From contig OX463779.1 in assembly GCA_949825025.1 (NCBI GenBank), positions 24,224,816 to 24,288,815 of the forward strand: a stretch of DNA of 64,000 nucleotides. Direction: 5' to 3'. This DNA comes from Siphlonurus alternatus (taxonomy: Eukaryota; Arthropoda; Insecta; Ephemeroptera; Siphlonuridae). A program made the translations under genes and the position numbers. This document shows positions 1 to 10,700 of this stretch, one piece after another (within the stretch, counting starts at the first letter, position 1; each line of letters starts with the position of its first letter). The notes beneath the pieces are model-generated. The model did not search any database and had not been told where the DNA came from. It worked only from the letters and a program-made list of their open reading frames with translations.

Positions 1-269
1 ACTGTATATTTTATGCATACTTAGAGGTTGGTGATCAGAATTGAATATAAATTGTTGTCGCAAAGTGGTGTGTGTAAATATCATCAGCATTGTGTTTTAA
101 GTTCACTCGCCTCAAGGTAAAACGACAAAGAGCAATCAAGTATATAGTGATCAATTTATATATTATAAAATAGAAGAAACTGACCTTTAAATACCCTCTT
201 ATTGTTGATATAAAGACAGGTATTGACATCTGGTGGATTTTACTTGAATAAGTACAACTATTCAACCAG
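1..269. other. A+T-rich sequence, nothing recognised
   Basis: No ORF with protein-like composition, no splice-flanked open segment and no repeat shared with the rest of the window was seen here. Confidence 0.6.
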
Positions 270-300
270 CTCTTTAGTGTAGTGGTTAATACACTTCATG
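270..300 (+). repeat. tRNA-like A-box fragment (possible SINE head)
   Basis: The stretch TAGTGTAGTGGTTAATAC resembles the D-arm/A-box half of a tRNA (closest in feel to tRNA-Val). No B box or acceptor stem follows, and LINE sequence starts about 50 bp downstream. It is best read as a broken tRNA-derived SINE head rather than a functional tRNA. The match is short and could be chance. Confidence 0.3.
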
Positions 301-576
301 CATCCACATTTTGTTTCATACAGTATATTATATTTTCAAATAAATATTCTCAATTTATTTATTTATTTATTTATTTTTATTTTGGAACTTCTTTTTGGTT
401 GTACAAGACAAACATATGTTCAAGTCAAAATTGGACAAAATACAACATAAAAACATCAAACTTAAACACATTTACATAAGTTATTTAACACTATCAAACA
501 CAATCACTGACAATAATAATAAAAACAAAATACAAGCCAAAGTCACCATTAATACTGATAAATTTTAGTTTATGTG

Positions 577-580
577 GAAC

Positions 581-611
<31 letters not shown>

Positions 612-624
612 CATACATATATAT

Positions 625-675
<51 letters not shown>

Positions 676-750
676 CATACATATACACACATACATACAT
701 TTACATATATATATATATATACATACATACACATACACATACATATACAT

Positions 751-782
<32 letters not shown>
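577..782. repeat. (TA)n/(CA)n microsatellite in LINE 3' UTR
   Basis: Alternating TA, TACA and CA tracts. The same tract sits at the same place in LINE copy 2 (about 7711-7884) with a different repeat arrangement, so it travels as part of the element and has diverged since insertion. ORFs across it encode only Tyr/Ile/His/Val strings and are not genes. Confidence 0.85.
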
Positions 783-824
783 CAGTCAATACAATGTATA
801 TGTAAATTTATAATTTTGTTTATT

Positions 825-3800
825 TTATAATCCTGATAATACTTTTTCAGACATTTTATTACTCTCAAAAGCTTTAATAGAGTAAAACTCTTTATTGATC
901 AATACATTCTTTAATTTTGTGCGAAAAAGTTTACTGGTTTTTATTTCTTTCAAACATGCTGGTAAAAATTCATAAAATTTTGCTGTTTGATACATTGCAC
1001 AGTTTTTGAAAAATTGTGTGTTATGTCTTTCAGTAACTACATTCGATTTATTTCTAGTATTATAGTCATGATAGCCATCATTCTGAACATAAAAATTTGG
1101 ATGATTTTTTTTGAATGAGGCACAATTTAAAATATAAATGCAAGGGACAGTTAACATTTTATTAGCCTTAAAATGTGAAACACACGACTGTCCTTTTGGT
1201 ATTCTTAAAATCGTTCTAAGTGCTCTCTTTTGCAAAACAAAACATCGATTCAATAGTTCAGATTTACATCCCCAATTTATTATGCCATATGCCAAATGTG
1301 GATAAACATACGCATAATATATGGTTAGCAAGGTTTCATGAGATACATGATTCCTGATTGTATATAACATAAAATTGGCCGAATTTATCTTCTTACAAAT
1401 CGCATTTACATGTAAAGACCAATCCAAACTTTCATTAATGTGTATACCAAGAAACTTAACAGACTCTGCTCTTTTAATTGTTTTTCCGGCTAATTGCAAC
1501 AAATAACTATTCAAAGGGATTTGTCTAGGGGAATGAAATTGGATGTATTCGGTTTTAGTTGAATTTAATATTAGCTTATTATTTGTACACCATGTATGTA
1601 CCTCTTCAATAGTAAGTTTAATCTTACGAATTAATTCATCTTCGGCTTCTGCTGTGATTATAGCTGTAATATCATCAGCATACTTTACTAATACCGCATT
1701 CTTGACATGATCTGATAAGTCATTTGTTCCTGTATTAAACAATGTGGCTGACATTTTTCCTCCTTGAGGAATTCCAAGTGTAATCGGTAATTTGTCTGAT
1801 TTATATGTAATATTTTGGCCGTTAGAATTTGAATTTAATTCAACATATTGTTGTCTGTTTGTTAGATATGAATCTAATAGATTACGACTCGAAACTCCTA
1901 TTCCCATGTTATCAAATTTATTCAATAATACATCTTTATTTAGACTATCAAACGCTTTAGATAAATCAAAAAATATTGCAATGCAAAATAGTTTATTATC
2001 TATTGCCATATAAACGTGGCTTAAAAGATCAAATAGTGCTGTATCAGTAGAACGGTCTTTCAAGAATCCATGTTGACAGGGAGCAATTAAATGATTTTCT
2101 GTTTGATAATCCGTAATTTGATCGTCTAATGTATTCTCAAATAATTTGCCAAAAACAGATGTATTTGATATTGGTCTGTAATTATCAATAATGAAAGTTG
2201 GGCCTTTTTTATGAGTTGCATAAATCTTAGAATCCTTTAAACAATCAGGAAATATACCATCTGATATTGAATGGTTAATTAAATTAGATAAAGGGACAGA
2301 CAAAACAGAAGCACAATATTTTACAACAGTATATGGTATTTCGTCTGGGCCAGCTGCATACTTATTAGGAAGGGATTTCATTCGATTTAAAATATAAATC
2401 GGGTCTATCGAACAAAAATTTAATTTCGTTTTACTTTTATCAGAATCGACAATAATTAAAGTATTAGAATAATTAAAAGGAAATTTTTCTGTTATTATAT
2501 TTTCAATTGTCTTGACAAAAAAATTATTAAATAAATTGCAAATTAGTTTGGGGTCTGTAATCGTTACACTATTTATACATAATTCATAATTATTCTTATT
2601 ATTAACATTTGTTTTCTTTGTTTTGCATTCTTTATTAATTATATTCCACGTAGCTTTAATTTTATTATTAGCTCCTTTTATTTCATGGTCATTCTCTTTA
2701 AATTTAGCGGTGGCCATATTTTGTTTATAAGATTTCATTTCTTTTTTATAAGTAGACTCTAAATTTGGGTCAGTAAATTTTACATCATAGTGTAAGCGTT
2801 TTAAAGAAATCCCTTGTTCGTAAAGATGGGGGTTATTGAGTATCCAGGAAGGTTTATTTTTGTTACTTGAAATTTTTCTTTTAACAACAGGAAAAGCCTC
2901 GTTGAAATGATAAATAAAAATTTCAAGAAATTTTGACCATCTCTCATTTGAATTGAGATCAGGATTTAATAAATCATTCCATTCTTCACGAATTAATAGG
3001 AGCAGAAAATTATCTAAATTGCATTTGTCAAATATTCGTTTATAATAAAATTGTTTTTCTTGTATTTTATCAATGTTCTTCGAGTTATTTAATGTTATTG
3101 TGACTATAGTATAGTTATGGTCCGACAGAGTTGTTTTTTCAGTTTTATAATTAGTATTAATAGCAGATGTACTTTTAATAATATGATCAATTAAAGTAGC
3201 CGTTTTCATTGTTTCTCTAGTAGCGGAACTATTAACAATTTCCAACTTGTATGAGTCCAGTATATCTTTATATAAAATTACATTTGCATCATCAATAAAT
3301 AAATTAAGATTTACGTCACCCGCAATAATAAAAAAATCATCATTATTTTTACAGTATTTAATTAATTTTTTGCATAACATTTCAAACTCTTTTAAGAATG
3401 GTTTTATATTATTTTCTGTGTTGTCAAAATTCTGAATTTTTTTCATCACTCTAGATATATTAGGTGGGCGATATATAGAAGCAAAATAAATGTTTGTTGT
3501 CTTGTTAATTACTAATTTCGCTATGCAGCATTCAAAAACTGATTCAATGGATTTTATTTTAATATCATTTATATTTGAACCTTTACGAGATAGAATTACT
3601 ACTCCCCCACATTTTTGAATATCTCTACAGTAATATGAAACTATCATAAAATTTTTAAAATTTATTGTTATAATTTCAGATTCATTCAGCCCATGTTCAC
3701 ATAATATAATTATATCACAATCAACCATTTCAAGAAAATACTCAAATTTTGGAAATTTATTTTTTAGGCCTGGTAAGTTAAGCTGAAGAATTTTAATATT

Positions 3801-3869
3801 ACATGGGGCTGAGTGAACCTGAACATTAAGTTTTTTTTTTGTTGGGCAATTTGGTGGAGATACTGTTTA
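825..3869 (-). CDS. LINE ORF2: endonuclease-reverse transcriptase
   Basis: Copies the LINE RNA into DNA at a target nicked by its own endonuclease. The open frame runs from a stop at 3870 to the stop at 825; the first ATG is at 3728 (967 aa). The codons upstream of that ATG clearly encode the start of the AP-endonuclease domain (ILQLNLPGLKNK), so translation must begin earlier or by frameshift from ORF1. The endonuclease occupies roughly the first 230 residues ([13 protein letters not shown]). The RT follows, with [25 protein letters not shown] and YADD. The usual PQG-S-x-LGP motif is here PQGGKMSA, which is unusual. The C-terminus ([12 protein letters not shown]) is typical of LINE RTs. No internal stop is present. 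Confidence 0.9.
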
Positions 3870-4508
3870 GTGTACTGGCACGGAGCCGTGATCTCACAGG
3901 GGAAGATTGTGTATCTTCCTGAGAATTTTTAATGGGGGATTTCAATTGAGATGCCAGATTAAAATTATCAACATTTGAACTCAAAACATTATCATTAATA
4001 GTATCATTTTTACTAATAATGGATGGTGAGACAACAGATGAAATTTCATTAATTGATTTTTCTGAATTAATTGCACTTTTCTTAGCAGCAGTTTCATCAT
4101 TTTTTAATAGATCATTTGTAAATTGGAATTTATTATCTAAAATCGTTAGTAAAAAAGCTTTGAGTCTTGGATGTAATGAGTTCAGATCTATAATATCTTG
4201 ATTCAACTCAAGAGAACATACAGGATCTGGTAAGGGTGGTCCTGATTCAGGCAAACTATTGTTTACCAAAACAAGACTTGACTCCTCACTCGGGGCAATA
4301 CCGTCGTTCGCCGGAGCGAGGCCTGACTCCTCGCCCGGGGTGGTACCGTCGTTCACCGAAACGAGGCCTGACTCCTCGCCCGGGGTGGTACCGTCGTTCA
4401 CCGAAGCGAGGCCTGACTCCTCGCCCGGGTTGGTACCGTCGTTCACCGGAGCAAGGCCTGACTCCTCGCCCGGGGTGGTACCGTCGTTCACCGAAGCGAG
4501 GCCTGACT
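3826..4508 (-). CDS. LINE ORF1-like protein with 15-residue repeats, no ATG
   Basis: An open frame precedes ORF2 on the minus strand and ends TAA at 3826-3828. Its N-terminal half is about five copies of a 15-residue unit (NDGTTPGEESGLAPV and variants). The remainder is Ser/Asn/Lys-rich and ends in PNKKKT. No zinc knuckle or RRM is visible. The frame is open only to a TAG at 4507-4509 and contains no ATG upstream of the repeats; the only possible early start is a GTG at 4489-4491. The ORF is therefore probably 5'-truncated, or begins further upstream in intact copies. It is in a different frame from ORF2, and a run of ten A residues lies just before its stop. Confidence 0.55.
4280..4505. repeat. 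45-bp GC-rich minisatellite, about five units
   Basis: Units contain GAGGCCTGACTCCTCGCCCG followed by GGGTGGTACCGTCGTTCACC. They are strikingly G+C-rich against a roughly 70% A+T background. The unit length is a multiple of three, so several frames on both strands stay open across the array. Confidence 0.9.
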
Positions 4509-4540
4509 ACAAATTTATATCTTTTTAGATATAAATTTGT
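4509..4540. repeat. Perfect 14-bp stem hairpin at LINE 5' boundary
   Basis: ACAAATTTATATCT, a TTTT loop, then AGATATAAATTTGT. It lies directly upstream (in element orientation) of the ORF1 minisatellite and may mark the insertion edge or belong to the element 5' UTR. Confidence 0.7.
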
Positions 4541-4878
4541 TCCCGAACGATTAATTATAAGCATCTTTACAGTACATTATCATCATTATATTATAAACAA
4601 TTTATATTGTTTCATATGAAATATTATTATTATTTTATGTTAATTGCTGTTGGATCTTTGTTTGTTACGTGGTCATATATATAATGCAGTCGTTCACGTT
4701 CCACGTTCCTGCATGTAAATGACCATAACTGTAATTATATTTTAAAATGGATGGAATGGACACATGTTATGCATGTATGTGTATGATTTTTTTATATTTC
4801 AGCGAGTTATAATTTTGAAACAAAATAAGCATTAATTCTCGGGTGTGAAAATTTACCATGTTTTTTGTTATATTTTAG

Positions 4879-5110
4879 GTTTCTCGAGGGCAAGCTCTGC
4901 TTTCTAATGAGAGTACGTGCTTTCATGTTACGGACCCCGTCTACTGGCCTTGCCGACAGCGTGTGAGTGGTCCCGCGGTACCAGCGATTGGCCTGTGCTC
5001 CTGCAGTCTGTGACCAGCCTGTACGTCATGGAACGGCTTTGTCGATCGGCAATTGAAAGCGTTCTAATTTTTTTAATTGTATTTCTTAAAAAATATAAAT
5101 AAATATTATG
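4879..5110 (+). other. Candidate 3'-terminal exon, unidentified
   Basis: A locally G+C-richer block follows a splice-acceptor-like TATATTTTAG. It carries a 45-codon open segment starting VSRGQALL and is followed by AATAAA at 5098-5103. This has the layout of a last exon, but the peptide resembles nothing I recognise and no upstream exon was found. It could equally be a repeat fragment. Confidence 0.25.
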
Positions 5111-5270
5111 ATGTATTTAATAAAAACTGCATTTTTAGACCTCGTCAAACAAATCATTGACGTAATTTTAACATCAGGATTTTTTTTATTTATTTTTTCC
5201 AGTATAAAAATTTGTAAAATTATGATAAAAAAATATTTTAAGTAGGTAACTTTATCACTTATTTAATTTC

Positions 5271-5273
<3 letters not shown>

Positions 5274-5318
<45 letters not shown>
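5274..5318. repeat. (AT)n microsatellite
   Basis: Uninterrupted TA dinucleotides, about 22 copies. Confidence 0.95.
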
Positions 5319-5320
<2 letters not shown>

Positions 5321-5377
5321 ATTCCATGATATACATAGTGATTAATAATTATATAAATAGGGGAAACAAATTTCATT

Positions 5378-5630
5378 GGAGTAGGGGGGTGGAGGGGGCG
5401 CCATGTTCCAACCATTTGTCCAACTGTGAATATCCAGGTTCAGCCATTTTGTGAGGTACCGAGTTGGGGCACAGTTGATTTGACTGGGAGCAAATGGGAT
5501 ATTCCCATTTGTGACCAGCCACAAGGGGATTAGTAAATGGTCTGCCAGATTGAAATTACAATGTTAATAGAACCCAAGCTTCAACTTGGTAACCAACTGT
5601 GCCCAAATGTGCCTTTGAGTCAGGGTGTAT
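5378..5630. repeat. Dispersed repeat family M, copy 1
   Basis: Shares long stretches with 24424-24650 and, inverted, with 14135-14285. Landmarks are GGTTCAGCCATTTTGTGAG, CACAAGGGGATTA, ACAATGTTAATAGAAC and the edge GAGTCAGGG. It is non-coding and probably a MITE; target duplications are unclear. Confidence 0.7.
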
Positions 5631-6330
5631 AATACAAAAATCATACATAAGTACAATTTAGTCTATAAATAATATTCAACAGATAAATATTTATACCGTA
5701 TATTCAGGCTATTAATAAGAAATACAAATTATTTTTAAAGAAACATTATGTTGCTATGATGTTGTAATACATACGACTGATAAGGCAGAATTCTCCTCAA
5801 AGTTTGATTAAATAAAAGGCACATGATGTCTGCAGTATATTTATATCAATGTATGATACTGCATTCTATTCATGCATATATAGAATCGAGAATAGTTTGA
5901 GATTCCGCTGATAAGAGTTCGTATTTGCTTTGTAGCTAACATTTGAATAAAAGTCTGGAAGTTAAGTTGATAAATAGTTGAAATATCAGAAATAATAGAA
6001 CAAAAATATGTGAGTTAAAATGTTTCTGTGATGTGTGTTATTTTAATATAATATCTTAATAAACCACAATAAAAAGTTAAAAATGTTGTACTAAATATAC
6101 ACACAAAATGTGTACATATTTAACCTTAGTTCTGATGATTCCTCACATTGCTGAGCAATATAGCATCTAAAATTGGAATCTTTGCTTGCAATCTCTCAAT
6201 ATTGTTTAATACGCTACTTTGAGAATCTGAATCAGAAGTTACATGAGACAGTTAGAGAGATGAACCATAGGACGTCCTATGATTCATCTCAATTCACGTC
6301 AAGTCTGGAGTACAATTCAGACCTGATTAA

Positions 6331-6770
6331 GGCTTAACCTGAGAAATTTGGACGAAAAATTCGCTACAACAGATTTTCTTCAAATTAATTTGGTGGACAT
6401 TTGTCAAATTAGCTCTGAATTTTTTCGGAATTTTTTAACCGTTGGTTTAATTATAATTAATTTATTTAAATGAGAATTTTGTATCCTTCCAATGTTAAAT
6501 TTGTTAATTAGCATTGCAAAAAAACTATACAACAGATTCTTTTACTTTTTTTTTACTAAAACCTAAATTTTTAGACTATTTTTCTGAATTGTTTTCATAT
6601 ATTTTGAACCGTGGCGATGATCGTTTCCTGTATGTGATGGGAAATGTGGCAACGTTCTCAAGGACTGATGTCACCACCCCTCCTAAAAAATTATTCGCAT
6701 TCCAATGCAAACAGTGTTGCCACTATAGCCACGCCTCTTGACCTTGACAGACAAATTCTCAGGTTATACC
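6331..6770. mobile_element. TTAA-flanked MITE, family C, copy 1
   Basis: Flanked by TTAA at 6327-6330 and 6771-6774. Ends are GGCTTAACCTGAGAA and, inverted, GGTATAACCTGAGAA. The 453-bp copy at 57803-58255 is highly similar and also TTAA-flanked. It lies about 20 bp beyond the stop codon of the 6791-13752 gene, so its sequence is likely in that gene's 3' UTR. Confidence 0.88.
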
Positions 6771-6790
6771 TTAATTGATAATTGGGTCTG

Positions 6791-7711
6791 TCATATAGCA
6801 TCGGATATCAGCACTAGTTCTGTCCCTGCACCCATTTCACTGCAGTCTAATACTGTGTAGCTGTGTGCTGGCAGAGCAGGCAGAGGAACGTCAAACGCAT
6901 TGTGCTCATGCAACAAGTAATTATTAGGTTGAGTTTGTAGCTCACTAGGTACTTCTTTGACAACATATTGCAAATTACCTTCCTTTATCTTATCTTTTCC
7001 CTTTCTTTCTTGCGTATTTGAATCCCTTTCTTTATAACTTGAAATTCCCTCATATTTTGATTTTACTAGTTCATTAAAGAAACGGTAGTATACCCAGAGC
7101 TTTACAACAGGTTCATATGTAGTAGTAGCGGAATCAGGATTTGGTAATTTTTTATGATTACTACAAAAATCTTCCCACATTTTTGTGATGTTTAAGCCAA
7201 TAGCAGAGTGACGTCCAGACTCTTGCTTGAATTTCTTAATCTGTAACAAAGCAAGAGCAAGTATTTAGTTTTTTTCCCCCCAGTAAATTCAATAAATTAA
7301 AACAGTTAAACTGATATACTGTATGCCATGCAGTGGGGAGGGGACAGTCCCAGTACGCTATAGAAGTTGAATGCCTGGAAACCATTGACAGGTACATCAC
7401 ATCACCTCTCCTTAAAAAACTCCAATGGACAACCTGCATGAAATTTTTTTTTTTTTTTTTATTGCAGAAACGAATAGAGGGTACCAAATTTATTTATTTA
7501 TTTATTTTTATTTTGGAACTTCTTTTTGGTTGTACAAGACAAACATATGTTCAAGTCAAAATTGGACAAAATACAACATAAAAACATCAAACTTAAACAC
7601 ATTTACATAAGTTATTCAACACTATCAAACACAATCACTGACAATAATAATAAAAACAAAATACAAGCCAAAGTCACCATTAATACTGATAAATTTTAGT
7701 TTATGTGGAAC

Positions 7712-7744
<33 letters not shown>

Positions 7745-10700
7745 CATACATATATATATATACATACATACATACACATACACACACACATATATACACA
7801 CATATATATATACATACATACACATACACATATACACACACATACATATATGTATATATACATATACATACATATATATATATCAGTCAATACAATGTAT
7901 ATGTAAATTTATAATTTTGTTTATTTTATAATCCTGATAATACTTTTTCAGACATTTTATTACTCTCAAAAGCTTTAATAGAGTAAAACTCTTTATTGAT
8001 CAATACATTCTTTAATTTTGTGCGAAAAAGTTTACTGGTTTTTATTTCTTTCAAACATGCTGGTAAAAATTCATAAAATTTTGCTGTTTGATACATTGCA
8101 CAGTTTTTGAAAAATTGTGTGTTATGTCTTTCAGTAACTACATTCGATTTATTCCTAGTATTATAGTCATGATAGCCATCATTCTGAACATAAAAATTTG
8201 GATGATTTTTTTTGAATGAGGCACAATTTAAAATATAAATGCAAGGGACAGTTAACATTTTATTAGCCTTAAAATGTGAAACACACGACTGTCCTTTTGG
8301 TATTCTTAAAATCGTTCTAAGTGCTCTCTTTTGCAAAACAAAACATCGATTCAATAGTTCCGATTTACATCCCCAATTTATTATGCCATATGCCAAATGT
8401 GGATAAACATACGCATAATATATGGTTAGCAAGGTTTCATGAGATACATGATTCCTGATTGTATATAACATAAAATTGGCCGAATTTATCTTCTTACAAA
8501 TCGCATTTACATGTAAAGACCAATCCAAACTTTCATTAATGTGTAGACCAAGAAACTTAACAGACTCTGCTCTTTTAATTGTTTTCCCGGCTAATTGCAA
8601 CAAATAACTATTCAAAGGGATTTGTCTAGGGGAATGAAATTGGATGTATTCGGTTTTAGTTGAATTTAATATTAGCTTATTATTTGTACACCATGTATGT
8701 ACCTCTTCAATAGTAAGTTTAATCTTACGAATTAATTCATCTTCGGCTTCTGCTGTGATTATAGCTGTAATATCATCAGCATACTTTACTAATACCGCAT
8801 TCTTGACATGATCTGATAAGTCATTTGTTCCTGTATTAAACAATGTGGCTGACATTTTTCCTCCTTGAGGAATTCCAAGTGTAATCGGTAATTTGTCTGA
8901 TTTATATGTAATATTTTGGCCGTTAGAATTTGAATTTAATTCAACATATTGTTGTCTGTTAGTTAGATATGAATCTAATAGATTACGACTCGAAACTCCT
9001 ATTCCCATGTTATCAAATTTATTCAATAATACATCTTTATTTAGACTATCAAACGCTTTAGATAAATCAAAAAATATTGCAACGCAAAATAGTTTATTAT
9101 CTATTGCCATATAAACGTGGCTTAAAAGATCAAATAGTGCTGTATCAGTAGAACGGTCTTTCAAGAATCCATGTTGACAGGGAGCAATTAAATGATTTTC
9201 TGTTTGATAATCCGTAATTTGATCGTCTAATGTATTCTCAAATAATTTGCCAAAAACAGATGTATTTGATATTGGTCTGTAATTATCAATAATGAAAGTT
9301 GGGCCTTTTTTATGAGTTGCATAAATCTTAGAATCCTTTAAACAATCAGGAAATATACCATCTGATATTGAATGGTTAATTAAATTAGATAAAGGGACAG
9401 ACAAAACAGAAGCACAATATTTTACAACAGTATATGGTATTTCGTCTGGGCCAGCTGCATACTTATTAGGAAGGGATTTCATTCGATTTAAAATATAAAT
9501 CGGGTCTATCGAACTAAAATTTAATTTCGTTTTACTTTTATCAGAATCGACAATAATTAAAGTATTAGAATAATTAAAAGGAAATTTTTCTGTTATTATA
9601 TTTTCAATTGTCTTGACAAAAAAATTATTAAATAAATTGCAAATTAGTTTGGGGTCTGTAATCGTTACACTATTTATACATAATTCATAATTATTCTTAT
9701 TATTAACATTTGTTTTCTTTGTTTTGCATTCTTTATTAATTATATTCCACGTAGCTTTAATTTTATTATTAGCTCCTTTTATTTCATGGTCATTCTCTTT
9801 AAATTTAGCGGTGGCCATATTTTGTTTATAAGATTTCATTTCTTTTTTATAAGTAGACTCTAAATTTGGGTCAGTAAATTTTACATCATAGTGTAAGCGT
9901 TTTAAAGAAATCCCTTGTTCGTAAAGATGGGGGTTATTGAGTATCCAGGAAGGTTTATTTTTGTTACTTGAAATTTTTCTTTTAACAACAGGAAAAGCCT
10001 CGTTGAAATGATAAATAAAAATTTCAAGAAATTTTGACCATCTCTCATTTGAATTGAGATCAGGATTTAATAAATCATTCCATTCTTCACGAATTAATAG
10101 GAGCAGAAAATTATCTAAATTGCATTTGTCAAATATTCGTTTATAATAAAATTGTTTTTCTTGTATTTTATCAATGTTCTTCGAGTTATTTAATGTTATT
10201 GTGACTATAGTATAGTTATGGTCCGACAGAGTTGTTTTTTCAGTTTTATAATTAGTATTATGCTACTTTGATTTTTTTCAGATTTATTTTTAAGCCCCAG
10301 AACTATTTTTAAATAATGGACAACATACATGTATGAAATAAATTTATTGCAGAAATGAATAGAGGGTACCAAATTATGCTACTCTGAATTTTTCAGATTT
10401 TTTTGAGACCCAGAACTATTTTTAAATAATTATTGAAAGAGCGGCCACGCCCCCTAGAGGCGTCAATAGGCGGCCAGTCTCCATCCTTTTTATTAAGGAT
10501 TCAGAGATGCCAACTGAAATCACAGGACTTTCAATAATTATTTAAAAATAGTTCCGGGACTCAAAAAAATCTGAAAAAATTCAGAGTGGCATAATTTGGT
10601 ACCCTCTATTCATTTCTGCAATAAATTTTTTTCATGTATGTTGTCCATAGGTGTCCAGCCTCTATCCTTTTTATTAAGGATTCAGGGGTGCCAACTGAAA

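Larger units (their letters stand above)
353..4509 (-). mobile_element. Non-LTR retrotransposon (LINE), copy 1, near full length
   Basis: Read on the minus strand: a GC-rich minisatellite in ORF1, ORF2 with endonuclease and reverse transcriptase, a 3' UTR containing a (TA)n/(CA)n microsatellite, and a 3' end of (AAAT)n repeats (plus-strand TTTA repeats from about 353). The RT signatures ([18 protein letters not shown]) and the EN start (LQLNLPGL) place it in the broad Jockey/CR1/I assemblage; the clade cannot be fixed by eye. Copy 2 at 7490-10260 is nearly identical, so the family moved recently. The 5' boundary is uncertain because no second full-length copy is present. Confidence 0.9.

Noticed and set aside
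494..813. Several overlapping ORFs of Tyr/Ile/Val/His or Met/Cys composition
   Set aside because: Pure translation of TA/CA microsatellite in the LINE 3' UTR; the same artefact recurs at 7625-7914.
4236..4619. Plus-strand ORFs over the 45-bp minisatellite
   Set aside because: Open only because the unit is a stop-free multiple of three; outside the array they are short and composition is not protein-like.
7236..7487. 83-codon minus-strand ORF upstream of the last exon of the Cys-rich gene
   Set aside because: Crosses a T-run and MITE N terminus and shows no protein-like composition.
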